Source of the DNA: an uncultured Opitutia bacterium
GTDB lineage: Bacteria > Verrucomicrobiota > Verrucomicrobiia > Opitutales > Coraliomargaritaceae
DNA: 64,000 nucleotides
NCBI GenBank assembly: GCA_937136395.1
Contig: CAKZOI010000071.1
Location: 96,239 to 160,238 of the forward strand
Reading direction: 5' to 3'
Shown: piece after piece, positions 48,782-57,292 of the stretch
Position numbering within the stretch: position 1 is the stretch's first letter
Layout: every line of letters begins with the position of its first letter
Program-made: the position numbers and the translations under genes
The notes under the pieces: generated by a model
The model's input: the letters and a program-made list of their open reading frames with translations, nothing else
Database searches by the model: none
What the model was told of the DNA's origin: nothing

Positions 48782-51700
48782 AGTTCGATGATTGTCGGCA
48801 CATCTGTGAAGAGGAGCTTTAGTGTGATTGATGTTTCCTCCAATCCGATGATTTTGGAGAGTGCTTTGCGGTAGGCTTCGAGTTGTGGGCGATGGCGCTC
48901 GCTTGCTTGTTCGACTGTGTTTCCTTCGTGAATACGGTCGGTTTTGTAGTCGATGATATCGGCGCGAATTGTCGCGCCGGCGCTGTTGTGGTGTAGCACG
49001 ACGCGGTCGAAAATTCCGTTGTAGAATTGATCGTCTTCTACGTAGCTAAAGGCGCGCTCGTTCCAGATCGTTGTGGGTGTTTCTGGTTCGGTAAAGAGTG
49101 ATAGGATTTTACGGTTTTTGAAGCAGGCATTGAGGGTCTCGGTGATTTTCGTAGGATAGACACTCTTGTCTGTCCCCTCGGTTGCCGAGTCAGGCAGGAG
49201 TGCCTTACCTACATGCCATTCGATCTGTTCGAAGGCGTCGTGCACTTCGCTGCCAAAGGTTGTTGCTTTCTCTTCGAGTTCGAACGTTTTGCCAGCGTCC
49301 TGTTTGAATTCTTTTCCTGCTGAAGGACGTGAAAGCTGTAGCCGTGGATGTGCGGGTTCGAAGCGAATGCTTTCCACTTCGCGCTTCAAACTTTCCACTT
49401 CTTTTGAGTGGACTTTAAAAGACTTGTGCCAATCGGGGTCGCCTGTGCTCCAAAGAAGTGGGTAAGTGCTCTCTTTAAACAGTTCTACGGGTGTGGCGGT
49501 GTCGCCTAGGATATCTCGAAGGTAGTGGACAGTTGAGCCTTGGTGTGCGCCTTTTGGGTCGCTGATCATGTAGAGTGCACGCTTGGCTCGGGTCATGGCG
49601 ACATAGAGTGTGCAGAGGTTGCCGAATCCGCGCTGGCTTTCACTTTGTTCAAGGTATTTCTGCAGCGTTGGGTCGGCGTGCATCAACTCTTTCTTGATTG
49701 GTTCCATAACCCATTCTGCCTTGCCTTGAGCATCTAAAAGTGGGCTTATGCGGCGCTCACTACGGACGGTTTTGTCTTCGTTGACGAGTATGACGACGTC
49801 GTATTCTAAGCCTTTTGATTTGTGGATTGTTTCGACGATGATTGCATCGCTGACAGGGCAGTCGCCACTTTGGCTATTTTGTAAAAACTCGTGGAGTCCG
49901 TCGATATCGCGGCGTTCACCTTTGTCGAATTCGCGTGCTTTGGCGACTAAGCTGTCGAGACGCTCACGGTGACGATGATCGTTTTCAGGTAGATGAGTTG
50001 CGATGCGCTCGGCGGCCCAACGCACTGCGGATTCATTGCTCGTTGAAAGGAGCTGTGCGCGAAGCTCTGTGGCACAGGCAACGAGTGATGTGCCTTGAGT
50101 GGAAACATCAATCAAGCGCAAGTAGCCGATCGCATGTTGATCGCCTGGATGCGCCGCCAGTCGAATGAGTGCGAGTAGCGCGACACCTGCGGAATTGTCC
50201 ATTGCAGGTTTGATTGCGGAACCTGTGTGGACGGGAAGGTCGCTGTTTTCACGCAGGTATTCGGCAATCTCGGTTGCATCTGCGTTTTTACGGGCAAGGA
50301 CACCCACGCTCATTCCTTTGTTAATCGGGTCTAAGTCGTTCAGTAGATTGAGGACTTGTTCATTACGAGTGAAGTCTTCTTCCTTGGTGGCTTCGATCCA
50401 ACAAGCGAAACCGCTGTCGTTTTTTGTCGCGGGCGAGGCTGCGTGTGTTTGCCACGCGCGTGCCCAGCGGACAGAGGCGTCATCTGAAAAATGCTCGGTG
50501 ATGGCCGCTTGATCTGAAAAGACCAGGTTGACTGCATCTAAGACAGGTTGAGCAGAACGCCACGAAACCGAGAGTGGTTGCTTTTGTATGTTCGGATACT
50601 GGAGTTGGATGTCGTGAAAGAGACGGTCGTCACTATTACGCCACAGGTAGAGACACTGTTTGGTATCACCCACGTAGAAGAAGGAACGCTGACCGGATGG
50701 GTCTTGCACGATTTCATCGATGAGATTGGAAACGACATCCCACTGCGGACGACTGGTGTCTTGGAACTCGTCAAACAGCCAATGATCGAATTGGCCATCG
50801 AGGCGAAAGTCCATCAATTGACGGGTCTCATCATCCACTTGCCCCATCGGCGAACCTTCGTTGTCTGGAGAAAGCAAATGGGTAAGATCCGCAAAAGCCA
50901 AGCGGCCGGGGCGTCTTACCAGTCTGTCGTAGTTTTCATGATAGGCCTCAAGGATACGGTGGACGCCTTTTGTATTCTCAAGTGCGCGTTTTAAATGATG
51001 CCATACGATTGCACGTAAGCAGTCTGCCAAAGCTGAGCACGTGGGGCCGCTTAGACTCGCTTGATTCTTTTTACCACGACCACATTGAATCACGGTTTGT
51101 CCTGTAAAGATTTCGTCGGCTTGTGCCAGCGCCCGATCGAGTAGGGTGTTGGTTTTTTCTTCGGCTGGATATAGCTGAAGCTTTAGCGCGAGCGTTTCAA
51201 AGTCTTTACGCTGGCTTGCGCTTAGGTCTTCTGGGAGCAATGCGAGCAAGTTTGATCCGAGCTGATCCCAGTCTATGTTGTTTGATATTTTCCATGGGCA
51301 GCCAGCAGGCCAGATGGTATCTGCTTGGCCCCAGAGGTCAGCTTGTGGTGCATCGAGATAGAGCGCGTAGAGTTGTTCGATGAAGTCTGATACGACGCCT
51401 TCAACGCTGCGTTTTTCCTGTCCGTAGGTTGCTTGTTTGAAGGCGTGCCAAAATTCGTTGAGTTCAGTGGTGAGTTCGCCGGGGTGATGAACGATGCTAT
51501 CGCGCACTTCATTACGCATGCGCGGTTCACTACTTTGATCTAGAAGGTTGAGGTTGCCAGAAAGCCCGAGCTCAAGTGAGAAGGCTGAAACGACGCGAAA
51601 GAAGAAGCTATCCAGTGTTTGTAGGTTTAGCTTGTGCATGCTGCGGATGAGCAAGTCCAGCAACTGTCGGTAGCGCGTCTGGTCCGCTTGTATGCCAAGT

Positions 51701-51924
51701 TCTTTGGATAGGTCGGACGCATTGTTGGCGTCCTCTGCTGCGTGGCAGAGTTTATCGATGATCTTTTGAAAAAACTCTCCCGCCGCGGTTCGAGTAAAGG
51801 TCAATGCCACGATGCGCTCTGGCTGTTCCGCAAGGTGGAGTAAGTAGATGAAGCGGTTCGTCAACTGGTAGGTTTTACCAGAGCCAGCGGAGGCCGAAAT
51901 CGCGATATGTTCGAGGGAGTTCAA
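48778..51924 (-). CDS. AddA-like helicase-nuclease (UvrD/RecB type)
   Basis: This is a 1048-residue ATP-dependent helicase with a C-terminal nuclease, predicted to process double-strand breaks with the AddB-like partner. It begins at TTG (MNSLEHIAIS). The Walker A motif is SASAGSGKT (about 11-19) and motif II is DEFQDT. The helicase motif GDTKQCLYLWR follows. The PD-(D/E)XK nuclease motif DIIDYKTDR lies near residue 995. Residues about 904-924 are encoded by a REP doublet read in frame. It lies 19 bases from the left end of the GxxExxY unit and overlaps the CPXCG gene. Confidence 0.92.
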   Translation of the reverse strand: MNSLEHIAISASAGSGKTYQLTNRFIYLLHLAEQPERIVALTFTRTAAGEFFQKIIDKLCHAAEDANNASDLSKELGIQADQTRYRQLLDLLIRSMHKLNLQTLDSFFFRVVSAFSLELGLSGNLNLLDQSSEPRMRNEVRDSIVHHPGELTTELNEFWHAFKQATYGQEKRSVEGVVSDFIEQLYALYLDAPQADLWGQADTIWPAGCPWKISNNIDWDQLGSNLLALLPEDLSASQRKDFETLALKLQLYPAEEKTNTLLDRALAQADEIFTGQTVIQCGRGKKNQASLSGPTCSALADCLRAIVWHHLKRALENTKGVHRILEAYHENYDRLVRRPGRLAFADLTHLLSPDNEGSPMGQVDDETRQLMDFRLDGQFDHWLFDEFQDTSRPQWDVVSNLIDEIVQDPSGQRSFFYVGDTKQCLYLWRNSDDRLFHDIQLQYPNIQKQPLSVSWRSAQPVLDAVNLVFSDQAAITEHFSDDASVRWARAWQTHAASPATKNDSGFACWIEATKEEDFTRNEQVLNLLNDLDPINKGMSVGVLARKNADATEIAEYLRENSDLPVHTGSAIKPAMDNSAGVALLALIRLAAHPGDQHAIGYLRLIDVSTQGTSLVACATELRAQLLSTSNESAVRWAAERIATHLPENDHRHRERLDSLVAKAREFDKGERRDIDGLHEFLQNSQSGDCPVSDAIIVETIHKSKGLEYDVVILVNEDKTVRSERRISPLLDAQGKAEWVMEPIKKELMHADPTLQKYLEQSESQRGFGNLCTLYVAMTRAKRALYMISDPKGAHQGSTVHYLRDILGDTATPVELFKESTYPLLWSTGDPDWHKSFKVHSKEVESLKREVESIRFEPAHPRLQLSRPSAGKEFKQDAGKTFELEEKATTFGSEVHDAFEQIEWHVGKALLPDSATEGTDKSVYPTKITETLNACFKNRKILSLFTEPETPTTIWNERAFSYVEDDQFYNGIFDRVVLHHNSAGATIRADIIDYKTDRIHEGNTVEQASERHRPQLEAYRKALSKIIGLEETSITLKLLFTDVPTIIEL
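49151..49212. repeat. REP doublet, copy 2, inside addA
   Basis: On the minus strand the arms GTAGGTAAGGCACTCCTGCC and, inverted, GTAGGATAGACACTCTTGTC have the same layout as copies at 33633 and 59564. The unit lies in the addA reading frame without breaking it and encodes about 21 residues, including LLPDSATEGTDKSVYPT. Confidence 0.85.
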
Positions 51925-51943
51925 AAGTGTGTTAGCGGAGGTT

Positions 51944-51977
51944 GAGGCAGAATGATTATACGGCAGAATGATTATTT
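51944..51977 (+). repeat. Left terminal inverted repeat of the GxxExxY unit
   Basis: These 34 bases are a tandem pair of a 16-base word, GGCAGAATGATTATAC and GGCAGAATGATTATTT, preceded by GA. They match the complement of 52781-52814 at 32 of 34 positions. Confidence 0.93.
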
Positions 51978-52122
51978 TGAAAGGGTGGCAAACTGAATGT
52001 TATGCCCATTGAAGTTTACCCATTGGATATGGTTGAGTTTTGTGCTCTTCAGAAAGCGCAGAAGGTGTGTTTGATAATAGTGTAGCTCTTTCGTTATAGC
52101 TTGAGATGTGCAAGGCTGTTCC

Positions 52123-52806
52123 TTAATCGATTAACGATACTGTCTGTGTTCCAACAAGATTTTCGTTGATGACTAAGTCGACTTCGGTCGTGAAATTTTG
52201 TTGACCGTCTAAGAGGTGTAATAGTGCTTCTTTGTATAGATTGACACTTAGATGTGATCCCCAATCAGCGAGTAGATTGTTAACTGTCGCTCTTATTGAA
52301 GGGCAATAATCGGTTAAGTCACGCCATTGAGTTTTATTGATATTATAATTCTGTCTGGCATCGTGGGATAGGCTGGTGGATATAAAACGATGTGTGACTG
52401 ATGCGGTTCCAAAGTTTATTATTTTCCCGTGTCGAGAATTACTGAGTAGCAAATAGTTGAGTAACTGCGCCTCGTTCGAAGCGCTGATTCCCAAACTAGC
52501 TTTGATTTCGTAAATAATGCTAGAATGCATTAATAAGTCTAAGAAGAATGATTTTGAGAAGTTTTCGTGTGTGACCTTGATTTCAACTTCTTTAGTGCAA
52601 GAGAGGTCGTTCTGCATAGATTGTTTTAATAGAGCATTTTGATATGCTTTTTCATTTAGCAGACGTTCGTGCGTATTATGTATTTCAAAAGCCCAACCAG
52701 TTATCTTTTGATCTATATCGTGAAAATCAGACTGATCAATGTCGTTGAGCGCTACTGTGCAATTGATGGGCATTCGTTTTAAATAATTATTCTGCCGTAA
52801 AATCAT
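52123..52806 (-). CDS. GxxExxY protein (PD-(D/E)XK type), gene of the inverted-repeat unit
   Basis: This is a 227-residue protein. The family signature is seen as GWAFEIHNTHERLLNEKAY (about 37-55), in which the first glycine, the EIH and the E..Y are kept. The nuclease-like core has FFLDLLMHS and YEIKA (about 100), then EAQLLNYLLLSN and IINFG. The last ~90 residues are an extension I do not recognise. The gene begins inside the right inverted repeat and its ATG overlaps the addB stop codon (ATGA). A second ATG lies at 52773 (MPINCTVALND). GxxExxY proteins have no settled function. The unit occupies the addB-addA junction; 51978-52122 has no gene. Confidence 0.85.
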   Translation of the reverse strand: MILRQNNYLKRMPINCTVALNDIDQSDFHDIDQKITGWAFEIHNTHERLLNEKAYQNALLKQSMQNDLSCTKEVEIKVTHENFSKSFFLDLLMHSSIIYEIKASLGISASNEAQLLNYLLLSNSRHGKIINFGTASVTHRFISTSLSHDARQNYNINKTQWRDLTDYCPSIRATVNNLLADWGSHLSVNLYKEALLHLLDGQQNFTTEVDLVINENLVGTQTVSLID

Positions 52807-52814
52807 TCTGCCTC
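52781..52814 (-). repeat. Right terminal inverted repeat of the GxxExxY unit
   Basis: This is the partner of 51944-51977, with two mismatches in 34. It supplies the TGA stop codon of addB (52803-52805) and the start codon of the GxxExxY gene. Confidence 0.93.
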
Positions 52815-55628
52815 TAGAGCATGATCCGCGTCGGCTTTGAACTGGTAGTTTTTAAATGCTTTAATATCTACGGAGTTTTCGATGCCGTCGGGGAAGAGGG
52901 GGGCGAAGTCGTCATACTCTGCTCGGATGTCTGGATTGGGTGGCCAGAAAATGCCTGCTTTGATGTTTTTAATGGTCGCCTCTGCGCACGCCTCTGCGCT
53001 GCTGAGATGGCTGTCGGTTAAATCGTCCCAGCGTGCGATGCCGGATTTCTCTAATGTTTTAGCCACGTTGATGTATGCGGCGGAAGGGCGTTCTTTGCCG
53101 GCTTCCTTCTTTGAAAGCAGATAGAGCGGAAGTTGCAGGTCGGTCCAGTAGCAGCTTTTTCCCTCGTGTTCGAAAAAAGCTTCTTCGGGGAGGTGCTTCA
53201 ATGCGCCCTTCTTCGGGACCGTTGAGAGGTGCGCTTTTTGTGGTGTTTTAGGCGAGTCAGCCGTTTTATAATCGATGAGCTCGATGCAGTCGCCTCGCTG
53301 GTCAATGCGGTCGATGGTTCCTCTGATGGTGAATCCATCAATTGTCATTTCAAAGGGATCTTCTGTATTTAAAATATGAATACTGCCATTCAGTTTTACG
53401 TCTTCGATCTGATACTGGCAGAAAGCATTGATGCGTGCGAGGAGTGCTTCGCGTTGCAGGCGTAGGGCAAAGGATAGCTTCTTGCCGTAGCGGTGCTGCA
53501 TCGTGTTGTCGGCGATTTTGTGCAGCTCTTTTACCAGCGACGCTTCTTGGGTCTGGCTATCGATAGTCTGACCTTTGAGGTGAGAGAGCGTGTCGTGGAA
53601 GAGCGTGCCAAATCCCGCAGGTGTAAGCTCGCGGCTTTTGACGTCTACGGTGCGCATTTTTAAAATGTAGCGCAGGAAGAAGCGGAAGGGGCATTGTAGA
53701 TAGCTCTTAAGTGCGCTTACTGAAATCGTTTCAGGGATTGGGAGGCCCGGCGGTGGAGATAATTTCCATGCCAAGTTATACGCTGAGTGCGCCTTTTCCT
53801 GTTCGATCTCGCGGAAGAGTTGGCGGGTGCGAGGTAGGAGTGTGTCGGGGGTGCCGAGAAACAAGAGGCGTGAGGGGCGTAGCGGTGTTGTGTCGGCTGC
53901 GGTTTGAGGAATAAGTAGATCGATCCGGCCGGCTTGGTTTGCACGGCGACGGCAGAGGGCTTCGAGTAAATACGCATCGCGTGCAAATCGCATCGCATTG
54001 GTGCGCAGGTCGAGTGCTTCGCGAAGTGTTTCGGGCAGAAAGGCGTCGCCGATTACAGATTCAGGGACTTTACCTTCGTTGATGCCTGCTAAGATGAGGT
54101 GGGGTGCGTCATTCCAGAGTAATTCCAGCCAACCGAGTAGGTCGTGCGCATCGCGCGGTCGATCTGGATACACTTTGGTGCGCTTCAGATTCATGCGAAA
54201 AGCTTCACGACTGAAGTCACCGGGTAGCTTGCGGAATGTGTGCTCTGTTTCGCTGCAAGCTTTGAGGATGCCTTGAATCGCTTCCGCGCGTTCTTTCCAT
54301 GGAATCTCGGCAGTGCCCTTACTCTCGATTTCTCGGTTTGTGTAAATCGTTTGCAGGATGTTTGCGAGTGATTCGGCGAATGGTGCCTTTGCGAGATCCC
54401 GGGCGAGTTTTGAGATGGCTTTTAGGGCGAGGTGCAGCGCCGCGTAGTATTCATTATCATTGCCTGAGAAATGAATTAAAGATTGGAGATCTGCGGCGAG
54501 GTGTTGTTCGAAGAGCTTGTCGAGTTTTCGCAGGAGCTCTGACTGCTTGTCTGGATTGCCTAGCCAGTGCACAATGTCGGGGTGTTGTAATAGGCTGCGA
54601 ACTGTGGCTGTGCTCTGGTCGTTACACAATTGGCAGAGGAGTTCGGTGAGTCGGCCTACGCCTCCGTTTTGAACGCTGCAACCCTCTGGATCATAAGAGG
54701 GAATGCCTTGCGCTAAGAGTTCGTCTGCGATCACAGGGTTTAACTCGGGGTCGGCGATGCCAAGGAGGGCTGATTCAGGTTGTGCCGTTTGGATGAGCTG
54801 GGTAATTGCCGTCGCCGTTGCTTTTGGATCTGCTAAAGTTTGAATGTGGCAAGCCCAAGCTTCGAAGTCGAGTGGGCGTGTCTGCCAGACCTGTGCTAAG
54901 GGGCGGCCCCATTCGTCAAAATGTTCATCTGGCCCGTAGGTCCAGACTTCGACCGAGAGCTTGGCGGCGGCTCTTTCAACTGCTTTTAAAGGCAGTGGTT
55001 GTGGATCAGGAGTCGCGGCAAGGATGATTGTGTTGATGTGGGTGGGCGCTTCATAACTAAGAGCGGCTTCACGGCGTGCTTGCTTGGGGTCTACCAGTCC
55101 GCGGTGCTTCAGCTCGTCCATCGCGAGCCCTTCCAGTCGCGCGAGTTGACGCCAACGTTCGGGTTCATGACCTGCTTCACCTGCGCGCTCTGCGGCAGTT
55201 GCAAAGTCGAGGCCTTCTTCACCCAGTTCGCTACGCAGCTGCATCAACCGTTGCGCCATACCTAGCTTCCAGCCTGTGCTAATTGTGGGTGCGATAGGGA
55301 AGAGTGCGCTAAAGTGTGCAAAGTCGATGGTGCTCAGTGCGGAGAACCATGCGGCTGTGCTACTCTCTTCACTGGCGAGTGTGTCACTTGCTATGAAATT
55401 TCCTAAAAGACGGTCGGGGGTGATGATTTCAGGTGGAAACAATCCGCGGTCTTGCTTCGAGACTTCAAGTGCCAAGGCTTCGAGTAGACGTCGCCCCGCC
55501 TGCTTGGTGGGCACAATCACCATAGTGTCGCTCAAGTCGACGATGCTAGAATCTACATTTGCAAGTAGACGTTTGGTGACAGCTGGTAAAAGTGGGGAAT
55601 TCCAGTCAAGGCTGACTCGTTTGGGCAT
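52803..55628 (-). CDS. AddB-like nuclease (PD-(D/E)XK) of the repair complex
   Basis: This is a 941-residue partner of the AddA-like helicase. The N-terminal part has helicase-like folds without a Walker A motif (VIVPTKQAGRRLLEAL). A family hallmark SVSALKSYLQCPFRFFLRYIL lies near residue 645. The nuclease motif GDCIELIDYKTADSP lies near 780. Such complexes unwind and trim DNA ends for RecA loading. Its last three residues (EAE) and the stop codon come from the inverted repeat of the GxxExxY unit, so the original C-terminus may have been different. Confidence 0.88.
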   Translation of the reverse strand: MPKRVSLDWNSPLLPAVTKRLLANVDSSIVDLSDTMVIVPTKQAGRRLLEALALEVSKQDRGLFPPEIITPDRLLGNFIASDTLASEESSTAAWFSALSTIDFAHFSALFPIAPTISTGWKLGMAQRLMQLRSELGEEGLDFATAAERAGEAGHEPERWRQLARLEGLAMDELKHRGLVDPKQARREAALSYEAPTHINTIILAATPDPQPLPLKAVERAAAKLSVEVWTYGPDEHFDEWGRPLAQVWQTRPLDFEAWACHIQTLADPKATATAITQLIQTAQPESALLGIADPELNPVIADELLAQGIPSYDPEGCSVQNGGVGRLTELLCQLCNDQSTATVRSLLQHPDIVHWLGNPDKQSELLRKLDKLFEQHLAADLQSLIHFSGNDNEYYAALHLALKAISKLARDLAKAPFAESLANILQTIYTNREIESKGTAEIPWKERAEAIQGILKACSETEHTFRKLPGDFSREAFRMNLKRTKVYPDRPRDAHDLLGWLELLWNDAPHLILAGINEGKVPESVIGDAFLPETLREALDLRTNAMRFARDAYLLEALCRRRANQAGRIDLLIPQTAADTTPLRPSRLLFLGTPDTLLPRTRQLFREIEQEKAHSAYNLAWKLSPPPGLPIPETISVSALKSYLQCPFRFFLRYILKMRTVDVKSRELTPAGFGTLFHDTLSHLKGQTIDSQTQEASLVKELHKIADNTMQHRYGKKLSFALRLQREALLARINAFCQYQIEDVKLNGSIHILNTEDPFEMTIDGFTIRGTIDRIDQRGDCIELIDYKTADSPKTPQKAHLSTVPKKGALKHLPEEAFFEHEGKSCYWTDLQLPLYLLSKKEAGKERPSAAYINVAKTLEKSGIARWDDLTDSHLSSAEACAEATIKNIKAGIFWPPNPDIRAEYDDFAPLFPDGIENSVDIKAFKNYQFKADADHALEAE

Positions 55629-55684
55629 ACTACATAGGATTAAAGCCCTTCACTCAGAGTGCGAGTATTTTGAGCGAATTTTAA

Positions 55685-56056
55685 CTAATTACCTAAGATG
55701 GAGTGTAGAATTCTCCAGTTCAGGAGGCATTCCAATGCGAGGTATTGGTAAGCGATGACGATGAGCCAATACACGATGCGGTAGTTTCGCTTTGAAGTCT
55801 TATGGCGAAAAGCTTGTTGAGCGATGTAAGCCGCAGGCCAACCGCCGATGAGCTCGAGTAGGTGTAAGACCTTTTCCGGGATTCGAGGGCCGTTGCACTG
55901 GGCTTGTCGCTTGTCATGCCAGTAGAAGCCAAAAGTGATTAATGAAACCAAGGAAATGTATCCCACGGTAATATACCAAACAACCTGCTCAAATGACTGC
56001 ACCACGACTACCGCTGGCAGGATAATCATCAGCAAGAATATCGGGAGTTTTTTCAT
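55685..56056 (-). CDS. DUF1294 membrane protein
   Basis: This is a 123-residue protein with hydrophobic segments at about 5-20, 25-45 and 95-112. The DUF1294 pattern is visible in YWHDKRQAQ, RIPEKVLHLLELIGGWPAAYIAQ and FRHKTSKRNYRIVYW. Function is unknown. It lies upstream of addB on the same strand with a 56-base gap. Confidence 0.88.
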   Translation of the reverse strand: MKKLPIFLLMIILPAVVVVQSFEQVVWYITVGYISLVSLITFGFYWHDKRQAQCNGPRIPEKVLHLLELIGGWPAAYIAQQAFRHKTSKRNYRIVYWLIVIAYQYLALECLLNWRILHSILGN

Positions 56057-56152
56057 TTCAATAGTGGCGTGCGAGCTTGCTCGCGCTTTTTAATCTTAGC
56101 CAAACTCGTTCTGCGAGTTCTTTTGACTGCGATATAGTCATATGAATATGAG

Positions 56153-56280
56153 GAGGCAGAATGATTTAACGGCAGACGTAGTTCTGACGGAGATGGCGAA
56201 GCAATTATTATTCTGAGTGCCAGCTTCATTTTTCTTAATGTATCTGGGTAGTAATCATTCTGCCGCTAAATCATTCTGCC
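56153..56280. mobile_element. MITE-like unit bounded by the GxxExxY-type inverted repeats
   Basis: The left end starts GAGGCAGAATGATTTAACGG and the right end is its near-perfect complement (21 of 22 bases), carrying the same tandem GGCAGAATGATT word. The interior of about 75 bases has no coding sequence. It looks like a deletion derivative of the larger unit at 51944-52814. Confidence 0.8.
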
Positions 56281-56292
56281 ATAAACTATAAG

Positions 56293-56598
56293 TTAAAGAT
56301 CCGCTAGAATCTCACGTAGTTCCTCTGCGGGATCATCGTGATGTTGCTCGACGGCTAGCTTTAGTGCGTGTTCTAGGATCGGTTTGGCTGCTTCTGCCTG
56401 CTGGTGTTGCAGCATGGCTTTCCCGAGTAGGATGCGGGGGAGCATCCAGTCATCGCGTGAGTCCGCGCAACGTTGCAAATGTGGGATCGATGCTTCGGTG
56501 TCGCCTTCGTCGTAGAGTGCTTGGCCGAGGCTGAAGCGGAAGAGCATATTGTCGGGCTTGGCTTCGACTTTGGGTAGAAAGATTTCTGATTTTTTCAC
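56293..56598 (-). CDS. Tetratricopeptide repeat protein
   Basis: This 101-residue protein has about two TPR units, seen as NMLFRFSLGQALYDEGDTEA (18-37) and MLPRILLGKAMLQHQQAEA (about 52-70). There is no signal peptide or membrane segment. It begins one base after the phosphatase gene ends, so it probably works with it. Its binding partner is unknown. Confidence 0.88.
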   Translation of the reverse strand: MKKSEIFLPKVEAKPDNMLFRFSLGQALYDEGDTEASIPHLQRCADSRDDWMLPRILLGKAMLQHQQAEAAKPILEHALKLAVEQHHDDPAEELREILADL

Positions 56599-56599
56599 G

Positions 56600-57115
56600 C
56601 TATTCGATGATGAGGACTATGATGGTAATGTTATCCGGGCCTTGGTTGGCATTTGCGCTGTCGACGAGGCTTTGGGCTATAAACTCTGGGCTTTGGTCGA
56701 CTTCTAAGAGAAATTGAATTTGTCGGTCGGTGAGCACTTTATTGAGCCCATCAGTGCAGAGTAGAATGCGATCGCCGACGTGAGCAACGAGGAGCTGATC
56801 TTTAACGATTTGACCGATAGTCAAAGTGCTGCCTGCTCCCGTGAAAGGGTGCGCTTCTAGGCCCTCTTTGGTAACGATTCGATTAATTTCAATAATCAGA
56901 TCTGCCAAGTCGACACGTTCTTCGCATGAATCGACTCCATTAAAGGTGGTATCCAGTAATTCTACGATACGGCCACTGGCTTGATCCCCGCCTGGAAGAC
57001 CGCCGAGGTCATCCGCTACCGCATAGACGCAATGATCTTCATCAATAAAAAGTGCGTCTTCATTGACTTCACGGACGAGGCCGCGGTCACTGATGCCATG
57101 GGCTGTTATATGCAT
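56600..57115 (-). CDS. PP2C-family phosphatase, shortened internally
   Basis: This is a 171-residue protein of the PPM/PP2C Ser/Thr phosphatase family. The N-terminal motif GLVREVNEDA, the metal loop VADDLGGLPGGDQAS and the GAGSTLTIGQ strand are visible, and so is the C-terminal GPDNITIIVL. The segment between VAHVGD and RILLCTDGL, usually some 60-70 residues, is missing: VGDSR and GDRILL appear joined at the common GD. The usual DG of the metal loop is also DD. Activity is doubtful. The gene is followed after one base by a TPR gene. Confidence 0.8.
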   Translation of the reverse strand: MHITAHGISDRGLVREVNEDALFIDEDHCVYAVADDLGGLPGGDQASGRIVELLDTTFNGVDSCEERVDLADLIIEINRIVTKEGLEAHPFTGAGSTLTIGQIVKDQLLVAHVGDRILLCTDGLNKVLTDRQIQFLLEVDQSPEFIAQSLVDSANANQGPDNITIIVLIIE

Positions 57116-57148
57116 AGATTCTTAGGTGATTCGTTTGATTTTCTTTAG

Positions 57149-57221
57149 GTAGGGAACGTTATCCTTAACGTGCCGCGAGAAGAGGCGTCAAGCGGTTCGA
57201 TGAGGATATCGAACCCTACCT
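57149..57221. repeat. REP doublet variant
   Basis: Two inverted arms, GTAGGGAACGTTATCCTTAA on one strand and GTAGGGTTCGATATCCTCAT on the other, share the pattern GTAGGG..CG.TATCCT. Each arm is itself a hairpin with an ATCCT-like loop. It has the same design as the doublets at 33633, 49151 and 59564 but different stem bases. It lies between the PP2C and helicase genes. Confidence 0.65.
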
Positions 57222-57292
57222 TCTGTCAGATATAAAGCAATTGGAATGAACTGTTCGTGTTGTGATTCCAGTATTTTATTTACCGGTTAGAA

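Noticed and set aside
52803..52820. addB truncated by the inserted unit
   Set aside because: AddB retains its nuclease motif and has a normal length; only the last three codons and the stop come from the unit, so there is no clear loss.
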